From positions 620,001-684,000 of the forward strand of contig NZ_FOFD01000001.1 in NCBI RefSeq assembly GCF_900110865.1: a stretch of 64,000 nucleotides of DNA. Reading direction: 5' to 3'. The stretch comes from Natrinema salaciae. GTDB lineage: Archaea > Halobacteriota > Halobacteria > Halobacteriales > Natrialbaceae. The notes under the pieces are model-generated. The model made no database searches. It was given only the letters and a program-made list of their open reading frames with translations, and was not told the DNA's origin. A program made the position numbers and the translations under genes. This document shows, piece after piece, positions 1 to 8,979 of the stretch. Each line of letters opens with the position of its first letter. Within the stretch, counting starts at the first letter, position 1.

Positions 1-291
1 GCCGACGCCATCGCGGAAAACGAGGTCGTTCTCTTCATGAAGGGGACGGAGCTGATGCCACAGTGTGGCTACTCGCGTAAGGCGCTCGGCCTGATCGACC
101 AGCACCGCGACGAGTACGAGACCGTCGACGTCCTCGAGTCGCTCGACGAGTTCCGCGCGGCGCTCAACGAGGAGAGCGGCTGGGAGACCATCCCGCAGAC
201 GTTCGTCGACGGCGAGTTCGTCGGCGGCTCCGACGTGCTCGAGGAACTCGAGGAACGCGGCGAACTCGCGGAGACGCTCGACGCAGCGTGA
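1..291 (+). CDS. Monothiol glutaredoxin family protein (5' end missing)
   Basis: The reading frame is already open at base 1 and ends with TGA at 289-291, so the gene starts before the window. The visible 96 residues hold the glutaredoxin pattern: a beta strand (VVLFMKGT), the active-site turn CGYS with a single cysteine, the TIPQTF cis-proline loop and the GGSDVL glutathione-binding segment. A CGYS/CGFS site is typical of monothiol glutaredoxins, which in known cases carry or deliver [2Fe-2S] clusters rather than reduce disulfides. Function is inferred from family. Probably nearly complete, since monothiol glutaredoxins are about 100-110 residues. Confidence 0.9.
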   Translation, partial: ADAIAENEVVLFMKGTELMPQCGYSRKALGLIDQHRDEYETVDVLESLDEFRAALNEESGWETIPQTFVDGEFVGGSDVLEELEERGELAETLDAA

Positions 292-418
292 CGGTCGCGC
301 CGTCGTACCGTGGGGCGACAAATTCGTTAATACTGATAAATCATGGATTTAATAGCAGGTCATATAAGTCACCCCCTCGTACTAGAAGACCACGACTATC
401 GCCGTAACCCTTCCCACT

Positions 419-1003
419 ATGTCAACAGAGGAATCCAGACACGTTTATCGGCTGCACTCGACACTCGAACTGCCACTCGAAGATCTCCACGATCACATCG
501 ACGAGGCGACGTTTCCGGCGGGGGTCGAGGACGTCGAAATCACGAGACGGAACAACACGCTCATACTCAAGGCCGTCGCGGAGGACCAGTCCGTCAGTAA
601 GTACACGCCGACGGCCCAGCTCAAGGCCAGCGTCACGGAGAACCGGGTCTACGAGGAGGACCCGGACGAACGCAGACAGAAATCCTTCAGCTGGGACGAG
701 GAGGAAGAGGAGGAAATCGAGTCGGAACTCGTCGAGTTCGCCGCGTTCAAAGGCGACCGCGAGACCGTCCTGCAGAACTCGCTGCTCCAGTACCAGATGT
801 TCCTCGTCCTCTGTGGAATCGCCGAAGCGGCCGAGAAAGGCACCCTGACGGCGATCTCGGAGTGCGATGGCGACCTCGAGGCGACCCGGATCGTCGACGG
901 CGAGCCGCGGCCGGCCGATATCGAGGTCGTCGAGGGGCCACGCGATCACGGCTCCGGACAGGGCGGCGTCAACTGGCGGGACAACAAGTTCATCACGGAC
1001 TGA
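419..1003 (+). CDS. Conserved haloarchaeal protein of unknown function
   Basis: An acidic 194-residue protein starting MSTEESRHVYRLHS. No catalytic motif is visible. The N-terminal part (residues about 8-75) looks like an alpha/beta domain, followed by a very acidic run around residues 90-105 (DEEEEEEIESEL), then a helical segment and an Arg/Asp-rich tail. I recall similar proteins as conserved haloarchaeal hypotheticals but assign no function. The 127-bp gap before it is AT-rich and contains TATA-like stretches, so it probably has its own promoter. Antisense frames here are shadows. Confidence 0.75.
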   Translation: MSTEESRHVYRLHSTLELPLEDLHDHIDEATFPAGVEDVEITRRNNTLILKAVAEDQSVSKYTPTAQLKASVTENRVYEEDPDERRQKSFSWDEEEEEEIESELVEFAAFKGDRETVLQNSLLQYQMFLVLCGIAEAAEKGTLTAISECDGDLEATRIVDGEPRPADIEVVEGPRDHGSGQGGVNWRDNKFITD

Positions 1004-1080
1004 GCGTATCGACCTGTTCTCTCTCCGGAAACGGCAGTGGGGACCCGAGCCACCGTCCGCAACGATCGAATAGCGACGAC

Positions 1081-2429
1081 TCACCCGTCATCGACGATGC
1101 GGTCGTACACGTCCGGAGACTCCCGCAGTCTCGCTCGTCCGAGGAGGTCGTTGAGATACGCCTGTACTCGCTCGTTCCACGGCTTCCACGACGATCCCGC
1201 CCAGGAATTCCGATCGACGTCCGCGACCCGGATGTTCCCGATCGCCGGCTCCGAGAGGACGGTCGTGAACGGAGCCGGGTCCGGGCCGAGTACCGTCTCG
1301 TAGGTGGCTTTCGCCCGCCGTTTTTCGTCGAGAACGTGTCCGGGATCGAACGTCTCGTCGTCGGCGGTCAGTTCGAGTTCCGCGACTGCGTACTCGTGGG
1401 CGCGCCAGTCGATCAGGCCTCTCGAGCCCCCGAGGACCCGGAGCACGGGGAAGTCGTCGTCCACCGTCGTCTTCCAGAGGGACGCGAACTCGGCCGGGAA
1501 ACACCACCGTACGAGCCGACTGTGTGCGAACTCGTACGGTCCGTACGAGTCGACGTCCTCGCCGATGTACGACGATCGGACCTCGTCTCGCGTCGGTATC
1601 GGCTCGAGATCGCGTTCGAGGTCGTCGAGGACACCACCGAGGTGGTCGTCGTATCTCTCGTCGGCACCCTCGACGGTCTCCCACAGGCGGTCGCGGTATC
1701 GCTCCGCGCTCTCGACCGCGAGCTCCGCACGCAGGAGTTCGGACGTGATCGTCCCGATCTCGCGCGGGTCGGACGCGGATATCTCTGTCTCGGCCCCGTC
1801 GCCATCGGCTTTGCGAACGGCGTCGAGACCGTGTCAGTCGGCGAGGGTACGACCGCGCTGGAGCTCGAGTTCGATGTGGCTGTACCACGCCAGGTCGCGC
1901 TCCGGCTCGCGGACCGGATACGAACCGATCGCGCCGACGACGGCGTCGATTCGATCGAGCAGCGCGACGGCACGGTCGGCGAGGTCGGCGAGATCCGCCT
2001 CGCCGAGTTCCGCCCGAGCGCGTCCCAGGTCCTCACCGGCGAATCGAATCCCGTACGTGGCGTCGAACAGCGCCTCGCGGTAGTCGCCGTCCGCGAGCGA
2101 CGCGTCGGCGCTCTCGAGCCACCCGCCGGAACCGCGGGGGCGCGATTCGTCCCGATCGATCTCCTCCCAGCGCGCGATCGCCTCGGCCTCGGTCTCGGCG
2201 AGTAGCGCGACCGCTTCCCGGGCGTGGTCCGCCGTCACGGTCGGTCGCCAGAGCGAACTCGCCGCGGGCGGCGTCGGATAGTAGTCGTCGCCCAGTCGGC
2301 CAGTACGTTCGGGAGCGCCGTCGGTCGCGTCACGCCGACGGCGACGACGGTACTCCCACCGAGTCCGGCACCGCCGGCGAGCCCGCCGAGAAGCTGTCGC
2401 CGGCTGAGAGCGGACGGGTCGGGGACCAT
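1081..2429 (-). pseudogene. Broken Tat-exported haloarchaeal protein (frameshift plus stop)
   Basis: Reading on the minus strand from an ATG at 2427-2429 gives a clear Tat leader (SRRQLLGGLAGGAGLGG), then a sequence that is coding-like to about ADW near 2290-2305. There the good reading moves to another frame, which continues (DDYYPTPPAASSLW) to an in-frame TGA at 1834-1836. The same frame then stays open and coding-like from 1833 to the TGA at 1081-1083, including WETVEGADERYDDHLGGVLD. Restored, the protein would be about 447 residues, mostly helical, with no enzyme motif I recognise. Two separate lesions favour a true pseudogene over a single read error. The long open frame on the plus strand here is its antisense shadow. 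Confidence 0.75.
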
Positions 2430-2520
2430 AGTCTCTGCCCATATTTCATTAATTAAATACTTTCTTCTAGCGATTCGTGACGACGATAGACGTTTGTATT
2501 CCCGGTAGCCAACGTCGACT

Positions 2521-2841
2521 ATGGACGATCCGGGACCGTACGCACTTCTCGGCCGCCTCGCCGTGGCGGCCTTCGTGATGATCGCGCCGACGCTTTGTTT
2601 TCTGGGGTTAGTCCGGGGGCTCGAGCGACTCCGCGACGACGATCTGATAACCGAGTGGCAGCGGGCTCGCGGGATCGAGCACGACGTCACGGAGTACGAC
2701 GACGTGCTCGCGGTGCTGGCGAGCGGCGCCGGCGTCGACGCCGACAGTTCGTCGATGGTTCAGTGTTCGGCCTGCGGAGCGGTGAACCGGACCGGCGTGA
2801 CGTACTGTCGCGACTGTCAGGGGCGGCTGCGCTCGTCCTGA
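2521..2841 (+). CDS. Small membrane protein with C-terminal zinc ribbon
   Basis: A 106-residue protein. Residues about 8-30 form one hydrophobic helix (GRLAVAAFVMIAPTLCFLGL), followed by a charged linker. The C-terminus holds CSACG...CRDCQ, two CxxC knuckles of a zinc ribbon. This layout, one anchor plus a small cytoplasmic zinc finger, is common among haloarchaeal proteins of unknown role. It is transcribed away from the upstream pseudogene, with AT-rich DNA between them. Function unknown. Confidence 0.75.
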   Translation: MDDPGPYALLGRLAVAAFVMIAPTLCFLGLVRGLERLRDDDLITEWQRARGIEHDVTEYDDVLAVLASGAGVDADSSSMVQCSACGAVNRTGVTYCRDCQGRLRSS

Positions 2842-2884
2842 CGGGGAGGGATCGGCACACAGTCGCGAACTCGCACCGGAACCG

Positions 2885-3625
2885 TTACCCGAGCCGTTCT
2901 TCCCACTCCTCGGTGGTCATCGACTCGCCGGTCACGCCGTCGGGCCCCTGCGCCGCGAGCAGCGCGGCGGCGTCGTCCATCACGTCCGGCTGCAGGATCT
3001 CCTCGCGTTCGTCGTCCGGCAGATGCGCCCAGATCTCCGTGTTGACCCGGCCGCCGGGATCGATCGCGTTGACGTTGATGCCGTCGTCCTCCACCTCGAG
3101 GGCGATCGCCCGAGTGAACCCCTCGAGTCCCCACTTCGAGGTGATGTACGGCGCGGCGTTGGGAACCGCGTATCTGCCGAGCCCCGACGAGACGTTCAGG
3201 ACGTTTCCGGACGGCTGGTCGGCCTCGAGCATCGCCTCGAGGACCCGCTTGGTGAACAGATAGACGCCGTTGACGTTGACGTCCATGACGCGCTTCCACT
3301 CGTCTTCGTCCGTGTTGACGAGCGAGCCGCGTTCGTCGCCGAAGTGTCGTCCCGGGACGCCAGCGTTGTTGATCAGCGTGTCGACGCCGCCGAACCGGTC
3401 GACGGTCGACTGGACGACCTCGTCGACAGCGTCGGAGTCGCGAACGTCGGCCGGCGCGACCAGCGTCTCGCCGGCAGCCTCGTCGGCGACGGTCTGGAGT
3501 TCGTCTTCACTTCGGGCGACGAGGACGACGGCAGCCCCCCGCTCGGAGAGATGGAGCGCCATCGAACGTCCGAGTCCCTTGCTCGCGCCGGTCACGATGA
3601 TCGTCTCGTCGTCTAGGTCCGTCAT
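2885..3625 (-). CDS. SDR family NAD(P)-dependent oxidoreductase
   Basis: A classical short-chain dehydrogenase of 246 residues, using the ATG at 3623-3625 just before TDLDDETIIVTG. An upstream in-frame ATG would add 33 non-conserved residues. Visible motifs are the cofactor loop TGASKGLG, NNAG after strand 4, the catalytic Ser in NVSSGLG and YITSK with the catalytic Tyr and Lys, then a PGG turn. It is probably a 3-oxoacyl reductase or glucose/alcohol dehydrogenase-like enzyme, but the substrate cannot be read from sequence. It lies 64 bp downstream of a second SDR on the same strand, so the pair may share a transcript. Confidence 0.9.
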   Translation of the reverse strand: MTDLDDETIIVTGASKGLGRSMALHLSERGAAVVLVARSEDELQTVADEAAGETLVAPADVRDSDAVDEVVQSTVDRFGGVDTLINNAGVPGRHFGDERGSLVNTDEDEWKRVMDVNVNGVYLFTKRVLEAMLEADQPSGNVLNVSSGLGRYAVPNAAPYITSKWGLEGFTRAIALEVEDDGINVNAIDPGGRVNTEIWAHLPDDEREEILQPDVMDDAAALLAAQGPDGVTGESMTTEEWEERLG

Positions 3626-3689
3626 GTGGTCGGGGGTTCGAAATCCAGTGAGTAATACGTTCCCACATGTCGATATCCCGGCGGCGAAC

Positions 3690-4622
3690 TCACACCAGTT
3701 TTCGCAACAGCCCGTAGACCGCATCGCGGAGCCGATCCGGGAGGTACCGGGCGTACAGTCCGTACTGGGCGAGCGGGCCGACCGGGTACCGCGCCGGCGG
3801 ATTGGTGCTGGTCGCGGACTCGAGGATCGCGTCGGCGACGTCCGCGGGCTCGGAGGCGAAGGGACCGCCGCTGCCGCCGCCGATCAACTGAGCCTCGTCG
3901 TAGAGTTCGTACAGCGACTCGTACGCCGGCGTTCGCTCGTCCTCCGGGAGTTCCTCGTCGACGCGCTCGGTGAACGCCGACTCGACCGGCCCGGGTTCGA
4001 TCAGCACCACGTCGATGTCGAACTCGTCGACTTCGGCGCGCAACGAGTCGCTCATCGCCTCGAGCGCGTATTTCGAGCCAGAGTACGCGCCCGAGCCGGG
4101 AAACGAGATCCGTCCGGCGACGCTCGAGACGTTGATAATTCGGCCCTCGCCCTGCGCGCGCATGTGCGGCAGTGCAGCGCGGGTCAGTCGATGGGGGCCG
4201 TAGACGTTGACGTCGAACTGGCGGTGCAGATCGACCGTCGCGACGTCCTCGAGCGGCCCCATCTGGGCGTAGCCGGCGTTGTTGACGACGCAGTCGATCG
4301 AGCCGGCGATATCGACGGTCTCCTCGACGGCCGACGCGACCGCTTCGGGGTCGGTCACGTCTAACTCGAGCGTCTCGCAGCCCGCGTCCGCCAGCTCGGC
4401 GACGTCGTCGGCGTTCCGGGCCGTCGCGAACACCTGCCAGTCCTCCCCGAGGAAGGCCCGGGCGGTCGCGCGGCCGATTCCCGACGAGCAGCCCGTGATC
4501 AGCACCGATTTCTTGCGGGTGTACCGGTCGCTATCGGTCGCCCCGCGCTCGCGTTCGTCCTCTCCGACGGTCCCATCCGGCCCGTCATCGGCTGTCCTGT
4601 CGACGTCCTCAGCGGTGGCCAT
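3690..4622 (-). CDS. SDR family oxidoreductase, 17beta-HSD/retinol dehydrogenase-like
   Basis: A 310-residue short-chain dehydrogenase with a charged N-terminal extension of about 35 residues before the Rossmann fold. Motifs are TGCSSGIG (cofactor), NNAG, the catalytic Ser in NVSSVAG and YSGSK (Tyr/Lys). The longer C-terminus with a PGPVESAF segment resembles the subgroup acting on steroids, retinoids or other bulky alcohols, and the real substrate is unknown. The two neighbouring SDRs on this strand differ in length and sequence, so a recent duplication is not evident. Confidence 0.88.
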   Translation of the reverse strand: MATAEDVDRTADDGPDGTVGEDERERGATDSDRYTRKKSVLITGCSSGIGRATARAFLGEDWQVFATARNADDVAELADAGCETLELDVTDPEAVASAVEETVDIAGSIDCVVNNAGYAQMGPLEDVATVDLHRQFDVNVYGPHRLTRAALPHMRAQGEGRIINVSSVAGRISFPGSGAYSGSKYALEAMSDSLRAEVDEFDIDVVLIEPGPVESAFTERVDEELPEDERTPAYESLYELYDEAQLIGGGSGGPFASEPADVADAILESATSTNPPARYPVGPLAQYGLYARYLPDRLRDAVYGLLRKLV

Positions 4623-4819
4623 ACGTGACCGGTTCGTGAGACGATACCTAAGTATCGACGGTTTGTCGCGCTATTCGTACCGTCCGTAATTGAATGGGGT
4701 CGCGGAAGCGAGAACGAGTACGTGACGGCACCGACCGTCGCTCCGAAAGCCCTCAGCCCCTTTCGGTCCCTCCCGCCGCGAGCGATTGCTCGGGCTGCTG
4801 CAACCGGTGAACTGGCGGG

Positions 4820-5611
4820 CTACTCGGTGAGATTCCGTTTCGCCTCGTCGGCGTACTGATCCGCCAGCCGGACCGGCTCGGGGAGCTTGTACGACGAAGC
4901 GAGCGCGAGTACGACGTCGGCCGCCGTCTCGGGACCGACGCGGTGGCCGGGGCTGACGTAAAGCGGGTTGATGTACCGGTTCGGCGAGTCGTACTGGCGC
5001 GTCTGCACGGCGTAGCCCAGCAGAGTGCCGTCGGGCGCGTCGACCCGCGAGTTCGACTCGATGGCGACCCTGGTCCCCTCGAGGAGGTCGTCGGTGTCCT
5101 CCCGCGGCGTCCCACAGAGGAGGCTCTTCGCGACGCCGATGCTCGGCACGTCCCGGACGACACCCATGTGCGTCGCGATGCCGGCCTGCCGGAAGTGGAT
5201 GCGGCCGCTGCCGTCGAACAGGAGCAGGTCGGGCTCGACCGAGAGTTCGTCGAGCGCCGCCAGAATCGGTGCTCCCTCGCGGAAGGAGAGGAGGCCGGGA
5301 ACGTAGGGAATCTCGAGGGGCGTCACGGCGTGGACGCGTTCGATCACTTCGCCGCCGCGCGTGGCGACGACGGCGCTCAGCGCGCGATCCTGGTCCCCGT
5401 CCTCGTTCGTGAGAAACGACTGGTCGACGCCGACGACGACCGGCGGATCACCCGCGCTCGCGGTCGTCGCGAGCGGGTTCGAAAGCGTTGCGGGATCGAA
5501 CGCGAAGTCGTCTTCGAAGACGGCCGCATCGGCGATCTCGCGCTGCAGCGCCTCCATCTCCGCGCGCGAGAGGCCGGCGTCGGGTGCGAGGTCGGGACGG
5601 GGGTGTCTCAT
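4820..5611 (-). CDS. nfi: Endonuclease V (deoxyinosine 3' endonuclease)
   Basis: A 263-residue protein with the main endonuclease V signatures: GVDQSF with the first metal-binding Asp (about D63), YVPGLLSFREG (about 103-113, containing the second acidic ligand), DGSGRIHFRQAG (about 133-144, third ligand), IGVAKS, and SPGHRV near the C-terminus. The family cuts DNA (and in some organisms RNA) one base 3' of deaminated adenine, starting alternative excision repair. Inosine damage is frequent at high temperature and light exposure, so the gene fits a DNA-maintenance role. It is a standalone gene between an SDR and the rhomboid gene. Confidence 0.93.
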   Translation of the reverse strand: MRHPRPDLAPDAGLSRAEMEALQREIADAAVFEDDFAFDPATLSNPLATTASAGDPPVVVGVDQSFLTNEDGDQDRALSAVVATRGGEVIERVHAVTPLEIPYVPGLLSFREGAPILAALDELSVEPDLLLFDGSGRIHFRQAGIATHMGVVRDVPSIGVAKSLLCGTPREDTDDLLEGTRVAIESNSRVDAPDGTLLGYAVQTRQYDSPNRYINPLYVSPGHRVGPETAADVVLALASSYKLPEPVRLADQYADEAKRNLTE

Positions 5612-5680
5612 CTGGGTCGGTGGTAGACGCCGCGCGACAATCAGTTGCTGGGGTGTGCGAGCGGCGAACCGTCGGGGCCG

Positions 5681-6607
5681 TTAGAACCGGCCGCGGCCGG
5701 GACCACCAGGGCCGCCGGGACCGCCGGGACCGCCACCGCCGCCGAACTCGAGGCGACTCGGCGCGCTGACGTTTCGGTTCTGCTTGAGGTACTGTCCGTA
5801 GGCGAGGCCGATCACGAGACCGACGAGATGGGCCATGTGTGCGATGTTGCCTCCGCCGCCGGTGCTGAGGAAGAAGACGCTAATGAAGGCGTAACCAGCA
5901 GTGAGCAGCCAGATCGGGACCGGGAGAATGAAGTAGAGATAGACCTTGAGACCGGGGTTCAGGATCGTCAGAACGCCCATGATCGCGAGCGCTGCACCGC
6001 TGGCTCCGAGGACGACGGTCGGGCTTCCCTGGGCGATCGAAATCCCGACCTGACTGAGTCCGGCGAGGACGCCGCTGACGACGAACAGGATCGCGAAGTT
6101 CCGCGAGCCGACGTACCGCTCGACGAGCGGCCCGAAGAAGAATATCACGATGCTGTTTCCGACGATGTGCATGAAGTTCGCCGTACTGTGGGCGAAGATG
6201 GACGTAACCCATGTCCAGACGTACTCGACGTTCCACGACGTCAGCACGAACAGCGACTGGTAGAGTGAGGCGTTCCCGAACAGCCCGACGATCAACTGAG
6301 CGAAGAACGTCATCCACATCAGCGCGAGGAACGTGTACGTCATATTCCCGCGGAAGTACGCCAGCGGCCCGCCCGTGCCGGTATTGACCGGGACTTTGTC
6401 GGCCAGACTCGAGGCCCGTGACGTGCTCCCGCCGTTGACGCTGTCGTCGAAACCGCTGTCGAAGACGCCCTGGGGATCGTTCCAGTTCTGGAGCCCCGAG
6501 CAGTCGTGGTTCTCGGGGAGCCGATGGTCGGCACAGTAGGTGCCGCCGCAGTGCCGACAGTTGTACGGCATGTTTTCGTCCTTCCCACACACGTCGCACT
6601 TGGCCAT
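5681..6607 (-). CDS. Rhomboid family intramembrane serine protease with AN1 zinc finger
   Basis: A 308-residue protein. Residues 4-36 form an AN1-type zinc finger (C4, C7, C17, C20, C25, H28, H34, C36). After a linker, six or so transmembrane helices follow with the rhomboid signature: the HIVGN loop, catalytic Ser203 in GASGA and His260 in AHLVGL. The C-terminus is a Gly/Pro-rich low-complexity tail (GGPGGPGGPG repeats) ending in RGRF. Rhomboids cut substrate transmembrane segments within the membrane. An N-terminal AN1 finger is known in haloarchaeal rhomboids and would sit on the cytoplasmic side. Target unknown. Confidence 0.92.
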   Translation of the reverse strand: MAKCDVCGKDENMPYNCRHCGGTYCADHRLPENHDCSGLQNWNDPQGVFDSGFDDSVNGGSTSRASSLADKVPVNTGTGGPLAYFRGNMTYTFLALMWMTFFAQLIVGLFGNASLYQSLFVLTSWNVEYVWTWVTSIFAHSTANFMHIVGNSIVIFFFGPLVERYVGSRNFAILFVVSGVLAGLSQVGISIAQGSPTVVLGASGAALAIMGVLTILNPGLKVYLYFILPVPIWLLTAGYAFISVFFLSTGGGGNIAHMAHLVGLVIGLAYGQYLKQNRNVSAPSRLEFGGGGGPGGPGGPGGPGRGRF

Positions 6608-6773
6608 TGACCGGGGGTATGTGCGGAGTAGCTAAGGGATTTGGGGTTTGGCCGTCACGACGAGACGCCACGTCCCCCGTCCGAACGGGCACACCCCTCG
6701 AGTCGGTGCCGCCGGCAGTGCCAGCGCCGCTGTAGACTGTACATTTTTGCCTCCGCACTCCCCATATCGAGGT

Positions 6774-7214
6774 GTGCAAGAGTACGAGCGCAAGCAACTG
6801 CTCGAGCGCGTCGAGCGCGAGGGCGCGACCGTCGGCGCGGACATCCCGGAGACGATCACGGTTCAGGGGGAGGCGATCGACCTCCGGACGTTCGTCTTCG
6901 AGATCAAGCGCCGCGAGACGGTGCCCGCCGGCGAACGCGAGCGCGTCGAGCAGGCCAAGAAGAACCTGCGACGCGAGCGACTCGAGCGACTCGAGCGGAT
7001 CGAGGAGGGGGAGATCAGCCGCGAAACGGGCGAGGAGCTCGTTCAGAGCATCATCGGCATCGATCGGGCGTTGAACGCCCTCGAGAATCTGGGGCCGACG
7101 GACTTAGAGCGCGAGCAGAAGGTCCAGCAAGCACAGGACCGCAAGCGCTGGATGTCCTTCCTGAAGAAGGCGCTGGGTCAGGAGGACGACGCCAGTGCGC
7201 GGAGGGGTCGCTGA
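6774..7214 (+). CDS. Conserved haloarchaeal protein (DUF5788-like), upstream of polX
   Basis: I chose the GTG at 6774-6776 (product starts VQEYERKQLLERVEREG, 146 residues), because the sequence upstream in this frame is not protein-like and lies in an AT-rich promoter region with TACATTTTT about 30 bp before the start. The protein is almost all charged helix with Arg/Glu pairs and probably forms a coiled coil; the family name DUF5788 is from memory. Its stop TGA overlaps the ATG of polX by one base (TGATG), so the two are almost certainly cotranscribed and translationally coupled, suggesting a role in DNA repair. Function unknown. Confidence 0.78.
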   Translation: MQEYERKQLLERVEREGATVGADIPETITVQGEAIDLRTFVFEIKRRETVPAGERERVEQAKKNLRRERLERLERIEEGEISRETGEELVQSIIGIDRALNALENLGPTDLEREQKVQQAQDRKRWMSFLKKALGQEDDASARRGR

Positions 7215-8965
7215 TGGCGACCAACGCCGAGATCGCCGCCCGCTTCGAGGAGTTCGCCGACCTGCTCGAGGCCGACGACGTCGAGTACAAGCCCCGCGCG
7301 TACCGGCGCGCGGCGGAGAACATCCGCGCGCACCCGTCCCCGATCGCCGACCGGGTCGAGGCCGGCGACCGCGAGGTCGTCGAGAACATCGACGGCGTCG
7401 GCGACGCCATCTCGTCGAAGATCGTCGAGTACGTCGAGACCGGAAAAATCGAGGAACTCGAGGAGCTCCGCGCCGAGCTCCCCATCGACATCGCCGACAT
7501 CACCCGCATCGAGGGGGTCGGTCCCAAGACCGCGGGCACGCTCTACCGCGAACTCGGGGTCCAGACGCTGGACGATCTCGAGGACGCGGCGGAAGCCGGC
7601 GAGGTCCGGGACGTGAAGGGGTTCGGGCCGAAAACGGAGGAGAACATCCTCGAGAACCTCGAGTTCGCCCGGACCGTCGGCCAGCGCCAGTTGCTGGGCG
7701 AGGCGCGACCGCTGGCGGACGACGTGCTCGCGTTCCTCGAGTCGATCGACGCGGTCGAGCGCTGCGAGGTAGCGGGCTCGATCCGCCGGTGGCGCGAGAC
7801 GATCGGTGACGTGGACGTCCTCGCGGCGACGGACGCCGGGGAGGCCGTGATCGAGCGGTTCGTCGACTGGGACTCGGTCGACGACGAGATCGAGTCCGGG
7901 CCCGAGAAGGCCAGCGTCCGCGTCGGCGAGATCCGCGTCGACCTGCGGGTGGTCGTCCCGGCGGAGTTCGGTGCCGCCCTGCAGTACTTCACCGGGAGCA
8001 AGGATCACAACGTCAGCCTGCGCAACTACGCGATCGATCGCGGGATGAAGCTGAACGAGTACGGCGCGTTCGACGTGAGCGACATCGACGACCCCGATTC
8101 GGGACAGCGGGTCGGCGAGCGCGTCGCGGGCGAGACGGAAGCGGGAATGTACGAGGCGCTCGGATTGCCCTGGATGCCACCGGAGCTTCGCGAGGATCGC
8201 GGCGAGATCGCAGCCGCCGAGAACGGGGAGTTACCGACCCTCGTCACTCGCGACGATATCCGCGGCGACTGCCACACTCACACCGAGTGGTCCGACGGGA
8301 ACAACACGATCGCGGAGATGGTCGCGGCCGCCGCCGAGCGCGGCTACGACTACTTCGGGATCGCCGACCACGCCGACGGACCCGGCGTCGTCGGCGGGAT
8401 GGGGCTCTCCGATACCGAAATCCTCGAGCAGGTCGAGGCGATCCGCGAGGTCGGTGCTGCGGCCGAGATAGAGGTCTTTGCGGGGATCGAAGCCAACGTC
8501 GACGCCGACGGCGAGATCGGTCTCTCGGACGAGGTGATCGAGGCGCTCGACGTGATCGTCGCCTCGCCGCACAGCGCGCTCGATCAGGACGCCGAAACCG
8601 CAACCGAGCGGCTTATCAACGCCGTCGAAAACCCGTCGATCGATGTGTTGGGCCACCCGAGCGGGCGCTTGCTCAACCAGCGCTCCGGGCTCGACTACGA
8701 TATCTCGGCCGTCGCGAACGCCGCCGCCGAGCACGACACCGCACTCGAGGTCAACAGCGATCCCCGCCGGCTCGACCTGTGGGGAAGCGCCGTGCAGGCT
8801 GCGCTCGAGGAGGGTGCACCGATCGCGATCAACACCGACTCCCACCAGCCCTCGACGCTCGAGTACATGCGCTGGGGCGTTCACACCGCCCGGCGCGGAT
8901 GGACCGAACCGGACGACGTGATCAACGCCTGGGAACTCGAGCGGCTCCGGGAGTTCCTCCACTAG
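7214..8965 (+). CDS. polX: Family X DNA polymerase/3'-5' exonuclease PolX
   Basis: A 583-residue protein with the full bacterial/archaeal PolX layout: an N-terminal helix-hairpin-helix region (residues about 1-160, with GVGDAISSKI, IEGVGPKTA and KGFGPKTEENI), a nucleotidyltransferase palm (GSIRRWRETIGDVDVL with the metal Asp pair, and IRVDLRVV), and a C-terminal PHP domain (DCHTHTEWSDG, FGIADHADG, HSALDQ, NTDSHQP). Such enzymes fill short gaps in base excision repair, and the PHP domain gives 3'-5' exonuclease or phosphatase activity. It overlaps the upstream gene by one base and is followed 14 bp later by a Mut7-C protein. Confidence 0.95.
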   Translation: MATNAEIAARFEEFADLLEADDVEYKPRAYRRAAENIRAHPSPIADRVEAGDREVVENIDGVGDAISSKIVEYVETGKIEELEELRAELPIDIADITRIEGVGPKTAGTLYRELGVQTLDDLEDAAEAGEVRDVKGFGPKTEENILENLEFARTVGQRQLLGEARPLADDVLAFLESIDAVERCEVAGSIRRWRETIGDVDVLAATDAGEAVIERFVDWDSVDDEIESGPEKASVRVGEIRVDLRVVVPAEFGAALQYFTGSKDHNVSLRNYAIDRGMKLNEYGAFDVSDIDDPDSGQRVGERVAGETEAGMYEALGLPWMPPELREDRGEIAAAENGELPTLVTRDDIRGDCHTHTEWSDGNNTIAEMVAAAAERGYDYFGIADHADGPGVVGGMGLSDTEILEQVEAIREVGAAAEIEVFAGIEANVDADGEIGLSDEVIEALDVIVASPHSALDQDAETATERLINAVENPSIDVLGHPSGRLLNQRSGLDYDISAVANAAAEHDTALEVNSDPRRLDLWGSAVQAALEEGAPIAINTDSHQPSTLEYMRWGVHTARRGWTEPDDVINAWELERLREFLH

Positions 8966-8979
8966 ACGATCCGAGTCCG

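Noticed and set aside
862-2205. Plus-strand open frame of 447 codons
   Set aside because: Antisense shadow of the broken Tat-leader gene at 1081-2429; composition is Arg-rich with no motif.
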